In this document: positions 53,740 to 63,640 of the stretch, piece after piece
Layout of the letters: every line of letters starts with the position of its first letter
Position numbering within the stretch: position 1 is the stretch's first letter
DNA from: Cyclobacteriaceae bacterium
GTDB lineage: Bacteria; Bacteroidota; Bacteroidia; Cytophagales; Cyclobacteriaceae
Assembly (NCBI GenBank): GCA_022841475.1
Contig: JALHRJ010000006.1
Span: 62,001 to 126,000 of the forward strand
Direction: 5' to 3'
Length of the DNA: 64,000 bases
Notes under the pieces: model-generated
Told to the model about the DNA's origin: nothing
The model's input: only the letters and a program-made list of their open reading frames with translations
The model's database searches: none
Translations under genes and position numbers: made by a program

Positions 53740-55007
53740 AGAGCCGGGAGTATTTTTCCTTTGCATTCACCAAAGCCAATCCGAACATGATCCCGTTCTG
53801 CATGTCCACGCAGGATAATCGTATCACCATCTTCTATAAACCTGCGTTCCGAACCATCGGCCAGATGAAGAGGTCGCTGTCCGTTCCAGGATAATTCAAG
53901 TAATGAACCAAAAGAACCCGGTGACGGACCACTGATGGTGCCGGATGCATAAAGATCGCCCACCTGAACGTTGCAACCATTTACAGTATGATGGGCCAGT
54001 TGTTGGTTCACGTTCCAATACAAGTATTTAAAGTTAGATCGGCTTAAGGTAGTCTCATCCGATTTGTCTGGTTGAATCAACACTTCCAGAGTAACATCAA
54101 AATTTTTAGCGCCTTCGGTTACGAGGTAAGGCAACACGTGCGGGAATTGTTCCGGACCTTGCACCCGAAATGGTTCGAGTGCATCCATCGTAACGATCCA
54201 AGGTGAAATAGTTGAGCCAAAGTTTTTTCCGAGGAATGGACCCAAGGGTACATACTCCCATTGTTGAATGTCGCGGGCCGACCAATCATTAAAAAGTACA
54301 AACCCAAAAATATGATTCTCGGCATCGCTGGCAGAAATTGGAGTCCCCAATTTCGTTTCCTGGCAGGTGATGAATGCCAGCTCCAATTCGAAATCGAGTT
54401 TTTGCGAAGGACAGAAAACAGGGAGCTCCGAATCAGCGGGTTTTATTTGTCCTTTAGGTCGATGAATTGGTGTTCCTGAAACCACAATAGAAGAGGCCCG
54501 GCCATGATAGCCAACCGGAAGATGTTTCCAATTGGGTAGCAAAGCATTCTTCGGGTCGCGAAACATGGATCCCACATTAAAGGCATGCTCTTCACTGCTA
54601 TAAAAATCGGTATAGTTGGATATCCTTACAGGCAATAACATCTGCACTTCATCCATGGGTATAAGTGCCAGCTCGCGTGCTCCTACATTTAATTTAAGTT
54701 CATCATTGTCATGTTGAAGCAATTCGGAAATCCGCTCCCTTACTTCACGTGTCTTTTTCTTTCCGAGCGAAATGAAGTCATTGAGGTACTTCTGATTAAA
54801 TATACCAGAAGGTAGACCGAGGCCATCAAAAAATCCATGTTCATGCAGATATACTAAATCCAATACGTAATTACCGATAGCTACCCCCGCTACGGCTGAT
54901 AAATAGTTTGTCTTAAAAATTCCGAATGGTAAATTTTGAATTGGAAAATCAGAACCCTTGGGTATGTCTATCCAACTTCGCAGTGCAGGATTGTTAGCCT
55001 TTATCAT
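53736..55007 (-). CDS. fahA: Fumarylacetoacetase
   Basis: This 423-residue enzyme has an SH3-like N-terminal domain (SWIDIPKGSDFPIQNLPFG) and the C-terminal FAH barrel. Metal and substrate motifs are YTDFYSSEEHAFNVG, HLPVGYHGRASSIVVSGT, FELELAFI and LFNDWSARDIQQWEY. The length fits the family. It hydrolyses 4-fumarylacetoacetate to fumarate and acetoacetate, the last step of tyrosine degradation. It is the first gene of a three-gene minus-strand operon. The earlier enzymes of the pathway are not in this window, although hutH is about 9 kb away. Confidence 0.93.
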   Translation of the reverse strand: MIKANNPALRSWIDIPKGSDFPIQNLPFGIFKTNYLSAVAGVAIGNYVLDLVYLHEHGFFDGLGLPSGIFNQKYLNDFISLGKKKTREVRERISELLQHDNDELKLNVGARELALIPMDEVQMLLPVRISNYTDFYSSEEHAFNVGSMFRDPKNALLPNWKHLPVGYHGRASSIVVSGTPIHRPKGQIKPADSELPVFCPSQKLDFELELAFITCQETKLGTPISASDAENHIFGFVLFNDWSARDIQQWEYVPLGPFLGKNFGSTISPWIVTMDALEPFRVQGPEQFPHVLPYLVTEGAKNFDVTLEVLIQPDKSDETTLSRSNFKYLYWNVNQQLAHHTVNGCNVQVGDLYASGTISGPSPGSFGSLLELSWNGQRPLHLADGSERRFIEDGDTIILRGHAERDHVRIGFGECKGKILPAL

Positions 55008-55072
55008 AAATGTCAGTAACTTTCACAAGTTAATTTCTTTTCTTTCCATCTCCATACAGCAAGTTAAAATTC

Positions 55073-56440
55073 ATGCCCGATTACATTTTCCCATTGCCCT
55101 TTGAAACCAGAATGAAGGCGACTTTGGGAGGAGAATGGACTGATTTTGCCAAGGCGCACAAAGACGCATCGCCTGTTAGCATCCGGTTGAATCCAGCCAA
55201 AGGCAAAGGGTTAAACGGAAATAAAATACCGTGGTCAGACTTTGGCTATTATTTGTCAGAACGGCCAGCCTTTACTTTAGACCCAACGTTTCATGCGGGT
55301 GCATATTATGTTCAAGAGGCAAGCTCTATGTTTTTAGAACAAGCGCTTAAGCAAACTACCGAACTTGATAAACCTTTGCGTGTACTGGATTTATCTGCAG
55401 CACCTGGCGGTAAGTCAACTCATTTACTGAGTCTGATTAATCAAGACTCGCTGTTAGTCGCGAATGAGGTAATACGATCCCGCGCACAAATTTTATCAGA
55501 AAACATACAAAAGTGGGGTTGCGCAAATGTGATCGTCACAAACAGTGACCCACAGACTTTTCAAAAACTACCCGGATATTTTGATGTAATTGTGGTAGAT
55601 GCCCCGTGTTCGGGAGAAGGACTTTTTCGCAAAGATGCGGATGCTGCAAGGGAATGGTCAGAGGATAATATTAATCTTTGCTCGCTACGGCAGCGGAGAA
55701 TTTTAACGGACGTTTGGCCTTCCTTAAAAGAAAACGGTGTTTTAATCTATAGTACCTGTACATACAATGCAAAAGAGAACGAAGAGAACCTGACCTGGCT
55801 TGCAGAAAATCACACAGTAGAATTCGTGAGTCTGTCGGTAAAGCCCGAATGGAACATTGAAGAAATAAAGGTTGGACCGGTCGTGGGTTATCGGTTTTAT
55901 CCCCACCGATTGATTGGTGATGGATTCTTTCTTTCTGTTATCCGGAAGGCAGAGACCGAAGCGAGTATCCGAATCAGGTCTGGAAAAAATTTCTCACTTG
56001 CTTCCAAAAAAATCTCGGATCAACTCATTCCATGGATAAATGATGCCAACTATTTTAGAACCATCCGGCAGGAAGATTTGCTGATTCAAATCCCAGATGC
56101 ACTGTATGATGATATGGGGTTTATCAGCAGTCAATTGCATACTGTGAGCAAAGGAACTGCTATTGCCGAAATCAAACACGAAAAATTAATTCCGGAACAT
56201 GCGATAGCACTTTCGATTCATCTCAATAAAGAATACTTTCCAGCCATTGAATTGACATCAGATCAAGCGTTAGCGTATCTCAGAAAAGATAACCTTGTGG
56301 TGGGTGAAGGTAAAAGAGGATTTGCGCTTGTAACATATAACGGAAATGTGCTCGGTTGGATTAATCAATTGGGTAACCGGATCAATAACCTCTATCCTTC
56401 TTCCTGGAGGATTCGAATGAATGCCAATGCTTCAGGTTAG
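55073..56440 (+). CDS. RsmF-like rRNA (cytosine-5) methyltransferase
   Basis: This 455-residue NOL1/NOP2/Sun-family enzyme has an N-terminal RNA-binding part with VSIRLNPAKG. The SAM-binding motif LDLSAAPGGKSTHLL lies at about 105-119, motif IV DAPCSGEGLFRKD near 175-187, and motif VI STCTYNAKENEENL near 226-239. Both conserved Cys residues needed for catalysis are present. The C-terminal ~170 residues (HEKLIPEHAIALS..., AYLRKDNLVVGEGKRGFALV) correspond to the PUA-like RsmF extension. It probably methylates 16S rRNA C1407. Its end overlaps the convergent transporter gene by 4 bases. Confidence 0.87.
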   Translation: MPDYIFPLPFETRMKATLGGEWTDFAKAHKDASPVSIRLNPAKGKGLNGNKIPWSDFGYYLSERPAFTLDPTFHAGAYYVQEASSMFLEQALKQTTELDKPLRVLDLSAAPGGKSTHLLSLINQDSLLVANEVIRSRAQILSENIQKWGCANVIVTNSDPQTFQKLPGYFDVIVVDAPCSGEGLFRKDADAAREWSEDNINLCSLRQRRILTDVWPSLKENGVLIYSTCTYNAKENEENLTWLAENHTVEFVSLSVKPEWNIEEIKVGPVVGYRFYPHRLIGDGFFLSVIRKAETEASIRIRSGKNFSLASKKISDQLIPWINDANYFRTIRQEDLLIQIPDALYDDMGFISSQLHTVSKGTAIAEIKHEKLIPEHAIALSIHLNKEYFPAIELTSDQALAYLRKDNLVVGEGKRGFALVTYNGNVLGWINQLGNRINNLYPSSWRIRMNANASG

Positions 56441-57561
56441 TATCCCATAGCCTGGAGTGCCTCAACAATTCCATCTGGCACTGCCACTCCACTAAAAAAT
56501 ATTCCAACACAAAATACTTTTTCATAATAATTAGCCCGTTCGATGGCCAAGGGCAACGAACTGATGGAAAGTACCGTGAATGAGAGTGTGAAAATCAATA
56601 GTGCTAATACAGTTAAGGTGGGTGAGCCGGTCATGAAAATGATTATGATCATCACCAAGTTGATGGCAAGACTATACCAAAATGATTTTCCATTGCCATA
56701 CTTATTAATGATTGTGCTGGTGGGTAGTGAAAAAATCGCTGTAAGCACGAGCACAATCACCAGCATCCACTTTCCGGCTAATGAAGTTATGGGCATTAGA
56801 TTTTCCTCCAGCAAATCCGGGAAATAGTTGAAAAGCAAGGTTGTTGAAAGCCCCAGGGCAACACCTAAGAAAAGAATATAACCGTAGTTAGATCGTTGTG
56901 TGTCAAACCTGATTTCGGTTCGTGGTCTGGAGGAATTATTGAATAAACTGAGTGAGTTTTTTTTCAATGCATAACCTGATACAAAAACAGCTAAACCACC
57001 AAAAATAAAGGTGATGGGTGCACCGAGATAATCAATCAAATCGACAATAACGGGTTCGAGGGAATAGATGAGGTTCGCGACTATGGTAAGAATTGCCATG
57101 GCTTTAGGCAGCTTATCGATAGGCGTAAATAGTTCAAGCGTTGATAAGGCTGGGCTTGTAAAAATACTCATGGCGACTAACCACAATACAATCAACAAAG
57201 GCAAAATCCAGCGGAATGTTTCGTTTGGATTGCTGAGCAAAGTGAATGCAAACGCCATGAAGATCATGGCTGCAAAACTGATTCCCGATGAAATAATAGG
57301 TATCCGATGGCCTTGGCGGAAACGAAAACGATCCCCGATTTTTCCGGCTATCGGAGGCGTAATTACCAAGATCAAACCCTGAACCATAATCAACAAAAAA
57401 GTGAATTCGGTGAAGTTAAATTGTACCAGCAGTTTTGGCTGATAGTTGTGATAAGCAATCCAGCCGATCACTATAGAACCATACAATGCCGCTAGGCTCC
57501 ACAATTGCTTCCATTCAATGTGATCCGTTTTGACACCTTCTGCCGTTGCTACGTCATTCAT
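56437..57561 (-). CDS. Major facilitator superfamily transporter
   Basis: This 374-residue membrane protein has about ten to twelve helices. The loop after helix 2 (PPIAGKIGDRFRFRQGHRIP) is the MFS signature in variant form (G-K-I-G-D-R-x-R-x-R-x-G-x-R), as in the SLC45-like sugar carriers. A second repeat starts near LGVALGLSTTLLFNYFP. It is somewhat short for a 12-helix member. Substrate unknown. It is divergent from valS (118-base gap) and convergent with the rRNA methyltransferase gene. Confidence 0.78.
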   Translation of the reverse strand: MNDVATAEGVKTDHIEWKQLWSLAALYGSIVIGWIAYHNYQPKLLVQFNFTEFTFLLIMVQGLILVITPPIAGKIGDRFRFRQGHRIPIISSGISFAAMIFMAFAFTLLSNPNETFRWILPLLIVLWLVAMSIFTSPALSTLELFTPIDKLPKAMAILTIVANLIYSLEPVIVDLIDYLGAPITFIFGGLAVFVSGYALKKNSLSLFNNSSRPRTEIRFDTQRSNYGYILFLGVALGLSTTLLFNYFPDLLEENLMPITSLAGKWMLVIVLVLTAIFSLPTSTIINKYGNGKSFWYSLAINLVMIIIIFMTGSPTLTVLALLIFTLSFTVLSISSLPLAIERANYYEKVFCVGIFFSGVAVPDGIVEALQAMGY

Positions 57562-57644
57562 CGTTTACAATTTTAGGTATTCAAATTATACAAACCTTCC
57601 TGATTTCAAAAAGTTTAGACCACCACAATTACCCATCCTTTTCC

Positions 57645-57652
57645 TATTTTTG
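57645..57652 (+). promoter_or_regulatory. Candidate -7 promoter element for valS
   Basis: TATTTTTG matches TAnnTTTG and lies 27 bases before the ATG at 57680. No convincing -33 element is seen. Confidence 0.45.
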
Positions 57653-57679
57653 CGCTCTTAATCGTGGCACTATTATAAC

Positions 57680-60358
57680 ATGGCACTCTCAACCAAATAT
57701 AGCCCCTCTGAAGTAGAAAATAAGTGGTATCAATACTGGATGAAGGAGGGATTCTTTCATGCGAAAGCTAATCCGTCAAAAGAACCCTTTTGTATCGTCA
57801 TTCCTCCCCCGAATGTAACCGGAGTGCTGCATATGGGTCATATGCTCAATAATACGATTCAGGATGTGCTTATACGCAAGGCACGTATGGAAGGTAAGGA
57901 AGCCTGCTGGGTACCGGGTACAGACCATGCGTCAATCGCCACGGAGGCTAGGGTGGTAGCCATGCTTCGTGAAAAGGGAATTAAGAAGTCTGATTTATCA
58001 CGTGAGGAGTTTTTGAAATATGCGTGGGAATGGAAAGAAAAGTATGGAGGAATCATCCTGGAGCAATTAAAAAAGTTAGGCGCTAGCTGTGATTGGGATC
58101 GGACTTCGTTTACGATGGACGAAGATTATTACAAAGCAGTTATCAGAGTATTTGTTGATCTATACAAAAAAGGATATATCTATCGCGGCTTACGCATGAT
58201 CAATTGGGATTGCGAAGCCAAAACTGCGTTGTCTAACGAAGAAGTGCTCTATAAAGAAGATGGGGAAAAGTCTATTCTTTATTCAGTACGATATAAAATT
58301 AAAGACACTGCGGATGATTGGATTGTGATTGCTACCCAACGCCCTGAAACGATCATGGGTGATGTGGCCATTGCAGTAAACCCAACGGATGAACGTTATA
58401 AAAATTTAGTTGGCAAAAAAGTGTTGGTGCCTTTTATCAATCGTGAGATTCCAATTATCACTGATGACTATGTTGATAAAACGTTTGGGACCGGTTGCCT
58501 CAAAGTAACTCCAGCTCATGATGTAAATGACTATGAAATTGGCGTGCGTCACAATTTACCGGTAATCGACACCATTAACGATGACGGCTCACTGAATGAA
58601 AAATGTGAATTGCCAAAATTCTTTGGTAAGGATCGGTTTGCGGTTCGTAAAGAAATCATTAAAGATTTGCGTGAAGCCAACCATTTAATTAAGGAGGAAG
58701 AATTCGTTACCCGGATTGGTAGATCGGAAAGAACCAACACGGTTGTAGAACCGAAGCTGTCATTGCAATGGTTTGTGAAGATGAAAGAAATTTCTCGAAA
58801 AGCCTATCAGGCTGTTGAAGAGGATGAGATTAAACTACACCCGGCTAAATTCAAGAACACCTATCGCCATTGGATGGAAAATGTGCGCGACTGGTGTATT
58901 TCAAGACAATTGTGGTGGGGACATCGAATACCTGCCTATTATTATGGTGCCGGTGAAGATGATTTTATTGTAGCGGAGTCATTAAAGGAAGCTATTGAAT
59001 TGGGTTCTAAAAAATGTGGCCGCACATTAACCGAAAAAGATCTGCGTCAGGATTCTGATGTGTTAGACACGTGGGCCTCTTCGTGGTTGTGGCCAATTGA
59101 AGTATTTGATGGATTCAAAGACGAATACTTTGACAAAGAGAAAGGTAAGATTCTGATTTCAAAAAATAAGGAGCTCGATTATTTCTATCCTACCAAAGTG
59201 CTGGTTACAGCACCCGAAATTCTTTTCTTCTGGGTAGCACGAATGATAATTGCGGGGTATGAGTACATGGATAAAAAACCTTTTGAAGATGTTTATCTGA
59301 CTGGTATTGTTCGTGACAAACAAGGCCGTAAAATGTCCAAGTCCCTCGGAAATTCACCTGATCCTCTTGAACTGATCAATAGTTATGGTGCGGATGCTGT
59401 ACGAACAGGAATGCTATTTAGCTCACCCGCTGGTAACGACTTACCGTATGATGAAAAACTGGTTGAACAGGGTAGAAATTTTGCCAACAAAATCTGGAAT
59501 GCCTTCAGGTTGGTGAATGGATGGGAGGTTGATACAACTATAGAACAACCAGAGGAAAATAGGATTGCTATTCGATGGTTTGAATCGAAATTAAATCAGT
59601 CCCTTAATGAACTGAATGATCATTTTGAAAAATTCAGAATGTCTGATGCGTTACTGTGCGTCTACAAACTGATCTGGGACGACTTTTGTGCCTGGTATCT
59701 GGAAATAATAAAGCCTGAGTTTGGAAAGCCTATCGATTCAATCACTTATTCTCAAACCGTTTCTTATTTTGAATTGCTGATGAAAGCCTTGCATCCGTTT
59801 ATGCCTTTTATCACCGAAGAGCTTTGGGGTGAACTAAAAAAACGATCTGAACGTGATTGTATTATTGTAGCTTCGTGGCCAACACCTTCCTCCGTGGATG
59901 CTTCCATTCTTTTAGAAGCTGAGATTGCTTTTGAAACAGTGACTCAAATCAGAAATGCCAGAAACTCAAAAGGCATCTCTCCAAAAGAATCCATTAAGCT
60001 TTATAGAAAAGAAGCCAGCAGCAATCTCCTGTTCTTTTGGCCAATCATAAAAAAGCTATCCAACATCAACGAAGTTTTTTCTTCCACTGAAAAGCCTTTA
60101 GGGATTTCGTTTCTGGTACGAACAGAAGAGTATGTAATACTGATGGAGGGAAAACTTGATCTTGCCAAAGAGCGTGAGTCCATTCAAAAGGACTTAGCAT
60201 ACCAACGCGGATTTCTTGCTTCGGTAGAAAAGAACTTATCTAACGAGAAATTTGTAAAGAGCGCTCCGCCACAGGTGATTGAAGCAGAACGTAAGAAAAA
60301 AGCAGATGCCGAGGCTAAGATTCGTTCTTATGAAATCACACTGCAGGAACTGAATTAA
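57680..60358 (+). CDS. valS: Valyl-tRNA synthetase
   Basis: This 892-residue class I synthetase has the HIGH-type motif PPNVTGVLHMGHML (HMGH at 51-54). An editing domain lies in the middle (TQRPETIMGDVAIAVN, TPAHDVNDYEIG). The signature WCISRQLWWGHRIPAYY precedes KMSKSLGNSPDPLELI (near 551). The C-terminal anticodon domain and a short coiled-coil arm (LAKERESIQKDLAY...AEAKIRSYEITLQEL) distinguish ValRS from IleRS. The length matches the family. It attaches valine to tRNA-Val. Its stop is 13 bases from the convergent ald gene. Confidence 0.96.
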   Translation: MALSTKYSPSEVENKWYQYWMKEGFFHAKANPSKEPFCIVIPPPNVTGVLHMGHMLNNTIQDVLIRKARMEGKEACWVPGTDHASIATEARVVAMLREKGIKKSDLSREEFLKYAWEWKEKYGGIILEQLKKLGASCDWDRTSFTMDEDYYKAVIRVFVDLYKKGYIYRGLRMINWDCEAKTALSNEEVLYKEDGEKSILYSVRYKIKDTADDWIVIATQRPETIMGDVAIAVNPTDERYKNLVGKKVLVPFINREIPIITDDYVDKTFGTGCLKVTPAHDVNDYEIGVRHNLPVIDTINDDGSLNEKCELPKFFGKDRFAVRKEIIKDLREANHLIKEEEFVTRIGRSERTNTVVEPKLSLQWFVKMKEISRKAYQAVEEDEIKLHPAKFKNTYRHWMENVRDWCISRQLWWGHRIPAYYYGAGEDDFIVAESLKEAIELGSKKCGRTLTEKDLRQDSDVLDTWASSWLWPIEVFDGFKDEYFDKEKGKILISKNKELDYFYPTKVLVTAPEILFFWVARMIIAGYEYMDKKPFEDVYLTGIVRDKQGRKMSKSLGNSPDPLELINSYGADAVRTGMLFSSPAGNDLPYDEKLVEQGRNFANKIWNAFRLVNGWEVDTTIEQPEENRIAIRWFESKLNQSLNELNDHFEKFRMSDALLCVYKLIWDDFCAWYLEIIKPEFGKPIDSITYSQTVSYFELLMKALHPFMPFITEELWGELKKRSERDCIIVASWPTPSSVDASILLEAEIAFETVTQIRNARNSKGISPKESIKLYRKEASSNLLFFWPIIKKLSNINEVFSSTEKPLGISFLVRTEEYVILMEGKLDLAKERESIQKDLAYQRGFLASVEKNLSNEKFVKSAPPQVIEAERKKKADAEAKIRSYEITLQELN

Positions 60359-60370
60359 TAACCGGAAAGA

Positions 60371-61594
60371 TTATACCCGAATCGCCAACAGCAATTCTAT
60401 GTTCTTGAACTTAATACCAAACTTGCGGGCAATCGATTCGTTGGTTAACGTACCTTTGTAGGTATAAACCCCCTTCATAAACCACTTGTGTGAGAAGATC
60501 ATTTCTTCAACTCCGCCCTCTTCGGCAGCGCGCAAAATAGTGGGTGTAAAAATATTACTGAGCGCGGTGGTTGCTGTTGTGGCAACTCGTGAGGCTACAT
60601 TCGGAACGCAATAATGAATGATATCATACTTCCTGAAAACAGGTCGGTTAAGACTAGTCGTTTCGGAAGTAGCAATGCACCCACCCTGGTCAATACTCAA
60701 ATCAATGATCAACGAATCAGGTTTCATTTTTCGTACCATCTCCTCAGAAACTACATGTCGAACCTTACCCTTTTCGGCCCGAAGTGCCCCGATCACCACA
60801 TCCGCATTTTTCAAACTCTCACTTAACGTAATCGTATCAATGGTGGATGTGTAAAATTGATTTCCAAGCGTGTGTTTGATCCTTCTCAGTTTATAAAGAT
60901 GGTTATCAAAAACCTGAATCTCGGCCCCTAAACTTAGTGCTGCCCGTGCTGCATATTCTGCTACCGTACCAGCACCAATAATGACAACCTTAGTAGGTGG
61001 CACGCCTGTTATACCTCCCAGAATTATCCCTTTGCCTTTGTTCACCGTGCTCAAATACTCCGCAGCTATCAACATTACTGTGCTGCCGGCAATCTCACTC
61101 ATGGCCCGCACGATCGGCATTCCTCCTACTTTATCTTCAATAAATTCATAGGCGAGCGAAGTAACACGTTTCTTCAACAAAGAATTTATGCACTCTTCTT
61201 TCAAATGCCCCATTTGAAGCGCGGATATCAACGTCTGGCCCGGTTTGAAGTATTCGATTTCTTCGAGCGTGGGCGGTTCGATTTTTAGAATTATCTCTGC
61301 CTTATATACTTCGTCTACAGCATACACTATTTTTGCACCCGCCTCACTGTATTGTTTATCTGAAAATTTAGATCCTTCTCCGGCCATGGTTTCCACCAAC
61401 ACTTCGTGGCCATTATTTACCAACAAAGCAACGGCATCGGGGGTTAGACTAATTCGATTTTCTTGTAAGGAGATTTCTCTGGGCAATCCAATACAAAAGG
61501 AATGTTTGCTCCTCTTTACTTTCAACATTTCCTCCTGCGGATAGAGGCTCGATTTGGCCAATGCCTCAAATCCTGTCTTTTTCCTTTCTGTCAT
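60371..61594 (-). CDS. ald: Alanine dehydrogenase
   Basis: This 407-residue protein has the AlaDH/PNT N-terminal domain: GLPREISLQENRISLTPDAVALL (ligand-binding Arg and Lys region), ETMAGEGSKFSDKQYSEAGAKIV and ILKIEPPTLEE. The NAD-binding domain contains VVIIGAGTVAEYAARAALSLGAEIQVFD and SLIIDLSIDQGGC. It interconverts L-alanine and pyruvate plus ammonia with NAD. The N-terminus is ~30 residues longer than usual (MTERKKTGFEALAKSS...). Its start overlaps tsaE by 29 bases, the third gene of the porX-tsaE-ald operon. Confidence 0.87.
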   Translation of the reverse strand: MTERKKTGFEALAKSSLYPQEEMLKVKRSKHSFCIGLPREISLQENRISLTPDAVALLVNNGHEVLVETMAGEGSKFSDKQYSEAGAKIVYAVDEVYKAEIILKIEPPTLEEIEYFKPGQTLISALQMGHLKEECINSLLKKRVTSLAYEFIEDKVGGMPIVRAMSEIAGSTVMLIAAEYLSTVNKGKGIILGGITGVPPTKVVIIGAGTVAEYAARAALSLGAEIQVFDNHLYKLRRIKHTLGNQFYTSTIDTITLSESLKNADVVIGALRAEKGKVRHVVSEEMVRKMKPDSLIIDLSIDQGGCIATSETTSLNRPVFRKYDIIHYCVPNVASRVATTATTALSNIFTPTILRAAEEGGVEEMIFSHKWFMKGVYTYKGTLTNESIARKFGIKFKNIELLLAIRV

Positions 61595-62030
61595 GTCTGC
61601 GAAAATATATCTCTCTACTTAAAGAATCATGGTGCTGAATCCTGACTTCAAAAAATTTATCGGGTAACAATGCTTTTATTTTTTCCGACCACTCAATCAG
61701 GCATAAATTACCTGAAGCCAGGTACTCCTCAAAACCAAGATCCAGGGCCTCCTCCACATTGTTTATTCTATAGAAATCAAAATGATAAATCGTTGTGCCA
61801 CCCGCACCTCCATATTGATTGACAATTGAAAATGTAGGACTCGTGACTAAAGTATCCACCCCAGTTGCTTTAACTATTTGCTTCGCGAGGGTTGTTTTTC
61901 CGCTACCCATGTCGCCCAATAAAAGCCAAACCGTATAATCCCGGCCTTGCTTCAATAACTCTTCCACTACCTGCGGCAAATCCTCAAGTGTCACTGGCCC
62001 TTCGCCAACTCGTTGCCACCCCTCAGGCAT
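61566..62030 (-). CDS. tsaE: tRNA threonylcarbamoyladenosine biosynthesis ATPase TsaE
   Basis: This 154-residue P-loop protein has Walker A LLLGDMGSGKTTLAK (residues 37-50), TSPTFSIVNQYGG (switch region with the conserved Thr-Ser), YHFDFYRI and a Walker-B-like LIEWSEKI. All are standard TsaE features. It supports TsaB-TsaD in making the t6A modification at position 37 of ANN-decoding tRNAs. It overlaps porX by 8 bases upstream and ald by 29 bases downstream, an unusually compact arrangement. Confidence 0.92.
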   Translation of the reverse strand: MPEGWQRVGEGPVTLEDLPQVVEELLKQGRDYTVWLLLGDMGSGKTTLAKQIVKATGVDTLVTSPTFSIVNQYGGAGGTTIYHFDFYRINNVEEALDLGFEEYLASGNLCLIEWSEKIKALLPDKFFEVRIQHHDSLSREIYFRRHDRKEKDRI

Positions 62031-63582
62031 TCTTCGAAGATAATAAAATAAAAGGAATGATCATCTCCTCCAGACTTACCCCACCATGCTGAAAAGTATC
62101 TTTATAAAAATTTACATAGTAATTGTAATTGTTGGGGTATGCAAAAAACTGGTCTTCAATAGCAAATACATAGGACGTTGAAACATTCATTTTGGGTAGA
62201 AAAAATCGTTCTGGCTTGGCCGCCTCAAACACCTTATCGCCCTCGAAACCCAAATTCTTTCCCTGCTTGTAGCGTAAGTTGGAGTTAACACTTCGATCGC
62301 CAACTATTTTAAAAGGACGTTTCACACGAATGGTGCCGTGATCGGTTGTAATTATTACTTTGGCTTTCTTGTCTGAAATCTTCCTTAATATTTCAAATAA
62401 GGGCGAGTGAATAAACCAAGATTTTGTAATGGATCTGTAAGCCGATTCGTCCGGAGCCAACTCACGCACCATGGCCATGTCGGTGCGGGCATGCGAAAGC
62501 ATATCGACAAAATTGTAAACAATTACATTTAAATCATTATGAAAAAGATTGTTGATCGAATCTGCCAGATCGCGACCCTCCTCTAACTTTTTGATTTTAT
62601 TATACGAGAACTTAATATTCAGATTATTCTTTCTGATTTGCTTAGCCAGAAAATCATCTTCATAGTTATTCTTTGATTCGTCCTCATCTTCACCTACCCA
62701 CAAATCAGGATGCACTTTAGCCATCTCGGACGGTAGCATGCCAGAAAAAATTGCATTGCGGGCATACGCTGTAGTGGTTGGCAGTATGGAATAGTAGGTT
62801 TCTTCTCTATCCACGTTAAAGTATTCGGATAAAACGGGTTCAATTGTTTTCCATTGATCCAATCGCAGATTGTCAATCAATACAAAAAAACATGGCTCGC
62901 CAGGCTTAATTTCTGGGAACACTTTCTTCTTCATCACCTGATGCGATAAAAGAGGCTTATCGATGTTGGTATTGTTTAACCAACTTTCATAGTTGCGTTT
63001 AATGAAACGACAAAAATTTAAATTTGCCTCCACCTTTTGCATATCAAGCACTTCCCCCATATCGCGGTTATCAGCTTCTTCCATCTGAAGTTCCCAATAG
63101 ACAAGCTTCTTATAAATATCAGCCCATTGCTCATGACTCATATCATCTAAAAAAGCCATGCTGATTTTTCTAAACTCTTGCTGATAACTGAGATTTGTTT
63201 TCTCAATAACAAGCCGCTTGTTGTCCAGGATTTTTTTAATAGCCAGCAAAATCTGACTTGGGTTAATCGGCTTGATCAGGTAATCGTCAATTTTAGAACC
63301 TATAGCCTCCTCCATAATCTGCTCCTCCTCATTCTTGGTGATCATCACAACCGGAAGATTTGGCTTTGCATTTTTAATTTGACTCAGCGCCTCCAGGCCG
63401 GACATCCCGGGCATGTGTTCATCTAAAAACACTAAATCAAAATGCCGGGCCTCGCTCATATCCACCGCATCCGATCCGTTGTTAACCGGTGTAATATCGT
63501 ATCCACGTTGTTGAAGAAATAAAATATGCGGTTTCAGCAAATCAATCTCATCATCGGCCCACAAAATGCTATATCTTTGCAT
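62023..63582 (-). CDS. porX: PorX, type IX secretion response regulator with PglZ domain
   Basis: This 519-residue protein has an N-terminal receiver domain with acidic pocket Asp10/Asp11, phosphoacceptor Asp54 (LDEHMPGM), Thr82 and Lys104. A helical linker follows (about 120-215). The PglZ/alkaline-phosphatase-like domain carries metal-binding motifs FFVLIDNLRLDQW (near 232-244) and ITTDHGTIRVKRP, and an active-site Thr candidate in SILPTTTAYARN. This two-domain layout is that of PorX, which with the kinase PorY controls T9SS gene expression or function. It fits the several T9SS cargo genes of this window. It is divergent from the HD-domain gene (58-base gap). Confidence 0.93.
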   Translation of the reverse strand: MQRYSILWADDEIDLLKPHILFLQQRGYDITPVNNGSDAVDMSEARHFDLVFLDEHMPGMSGLEALSQIKNAKPNLPVVMITKNEEEQIMEEAIGSKIDDYLIKPINPSQILLAIKKILDNKRLVIEKTNLSYQQEFRKISMAFLDDMSHEQWADIYKKLVYWELQMEEADNRDMGEVLDMQKVEANLNFCRFIKRNYESWLNNTNIDKPLLSHQVMKKKVFPEIKPGEPCFFVLIDNLRLDQWKTIEPVLSEYFNVDREETYYSILPTTTAYARNAIFSGMLPSEMAKVHPDLWVGEDEDESKNNYEDDFLAKQIRKNNLNIKFSYNKIKKLEEGRDLADSINNLFHNDLNVIVYNFVDMLSHARTDMAMVRELAPDESAYRSITKSWFIHSPLFEILRKISDKKAKVIITTDHGTIRVKRPFKIVGDRSVNSNLRYKQGKNLGFEGDKVFEAAKPERFFLPKMNVSTSYVFAIEDQFFAYPNNYNYYVNFYKDTFQHGGVSLEEMIIPFILLSSKNA

Positions 63583-63640
63583 GTAATCAGAGTGAAAATA
63601 TCTCCAAGTTACGCTATATACCGCAATCTTAACCGATCAT

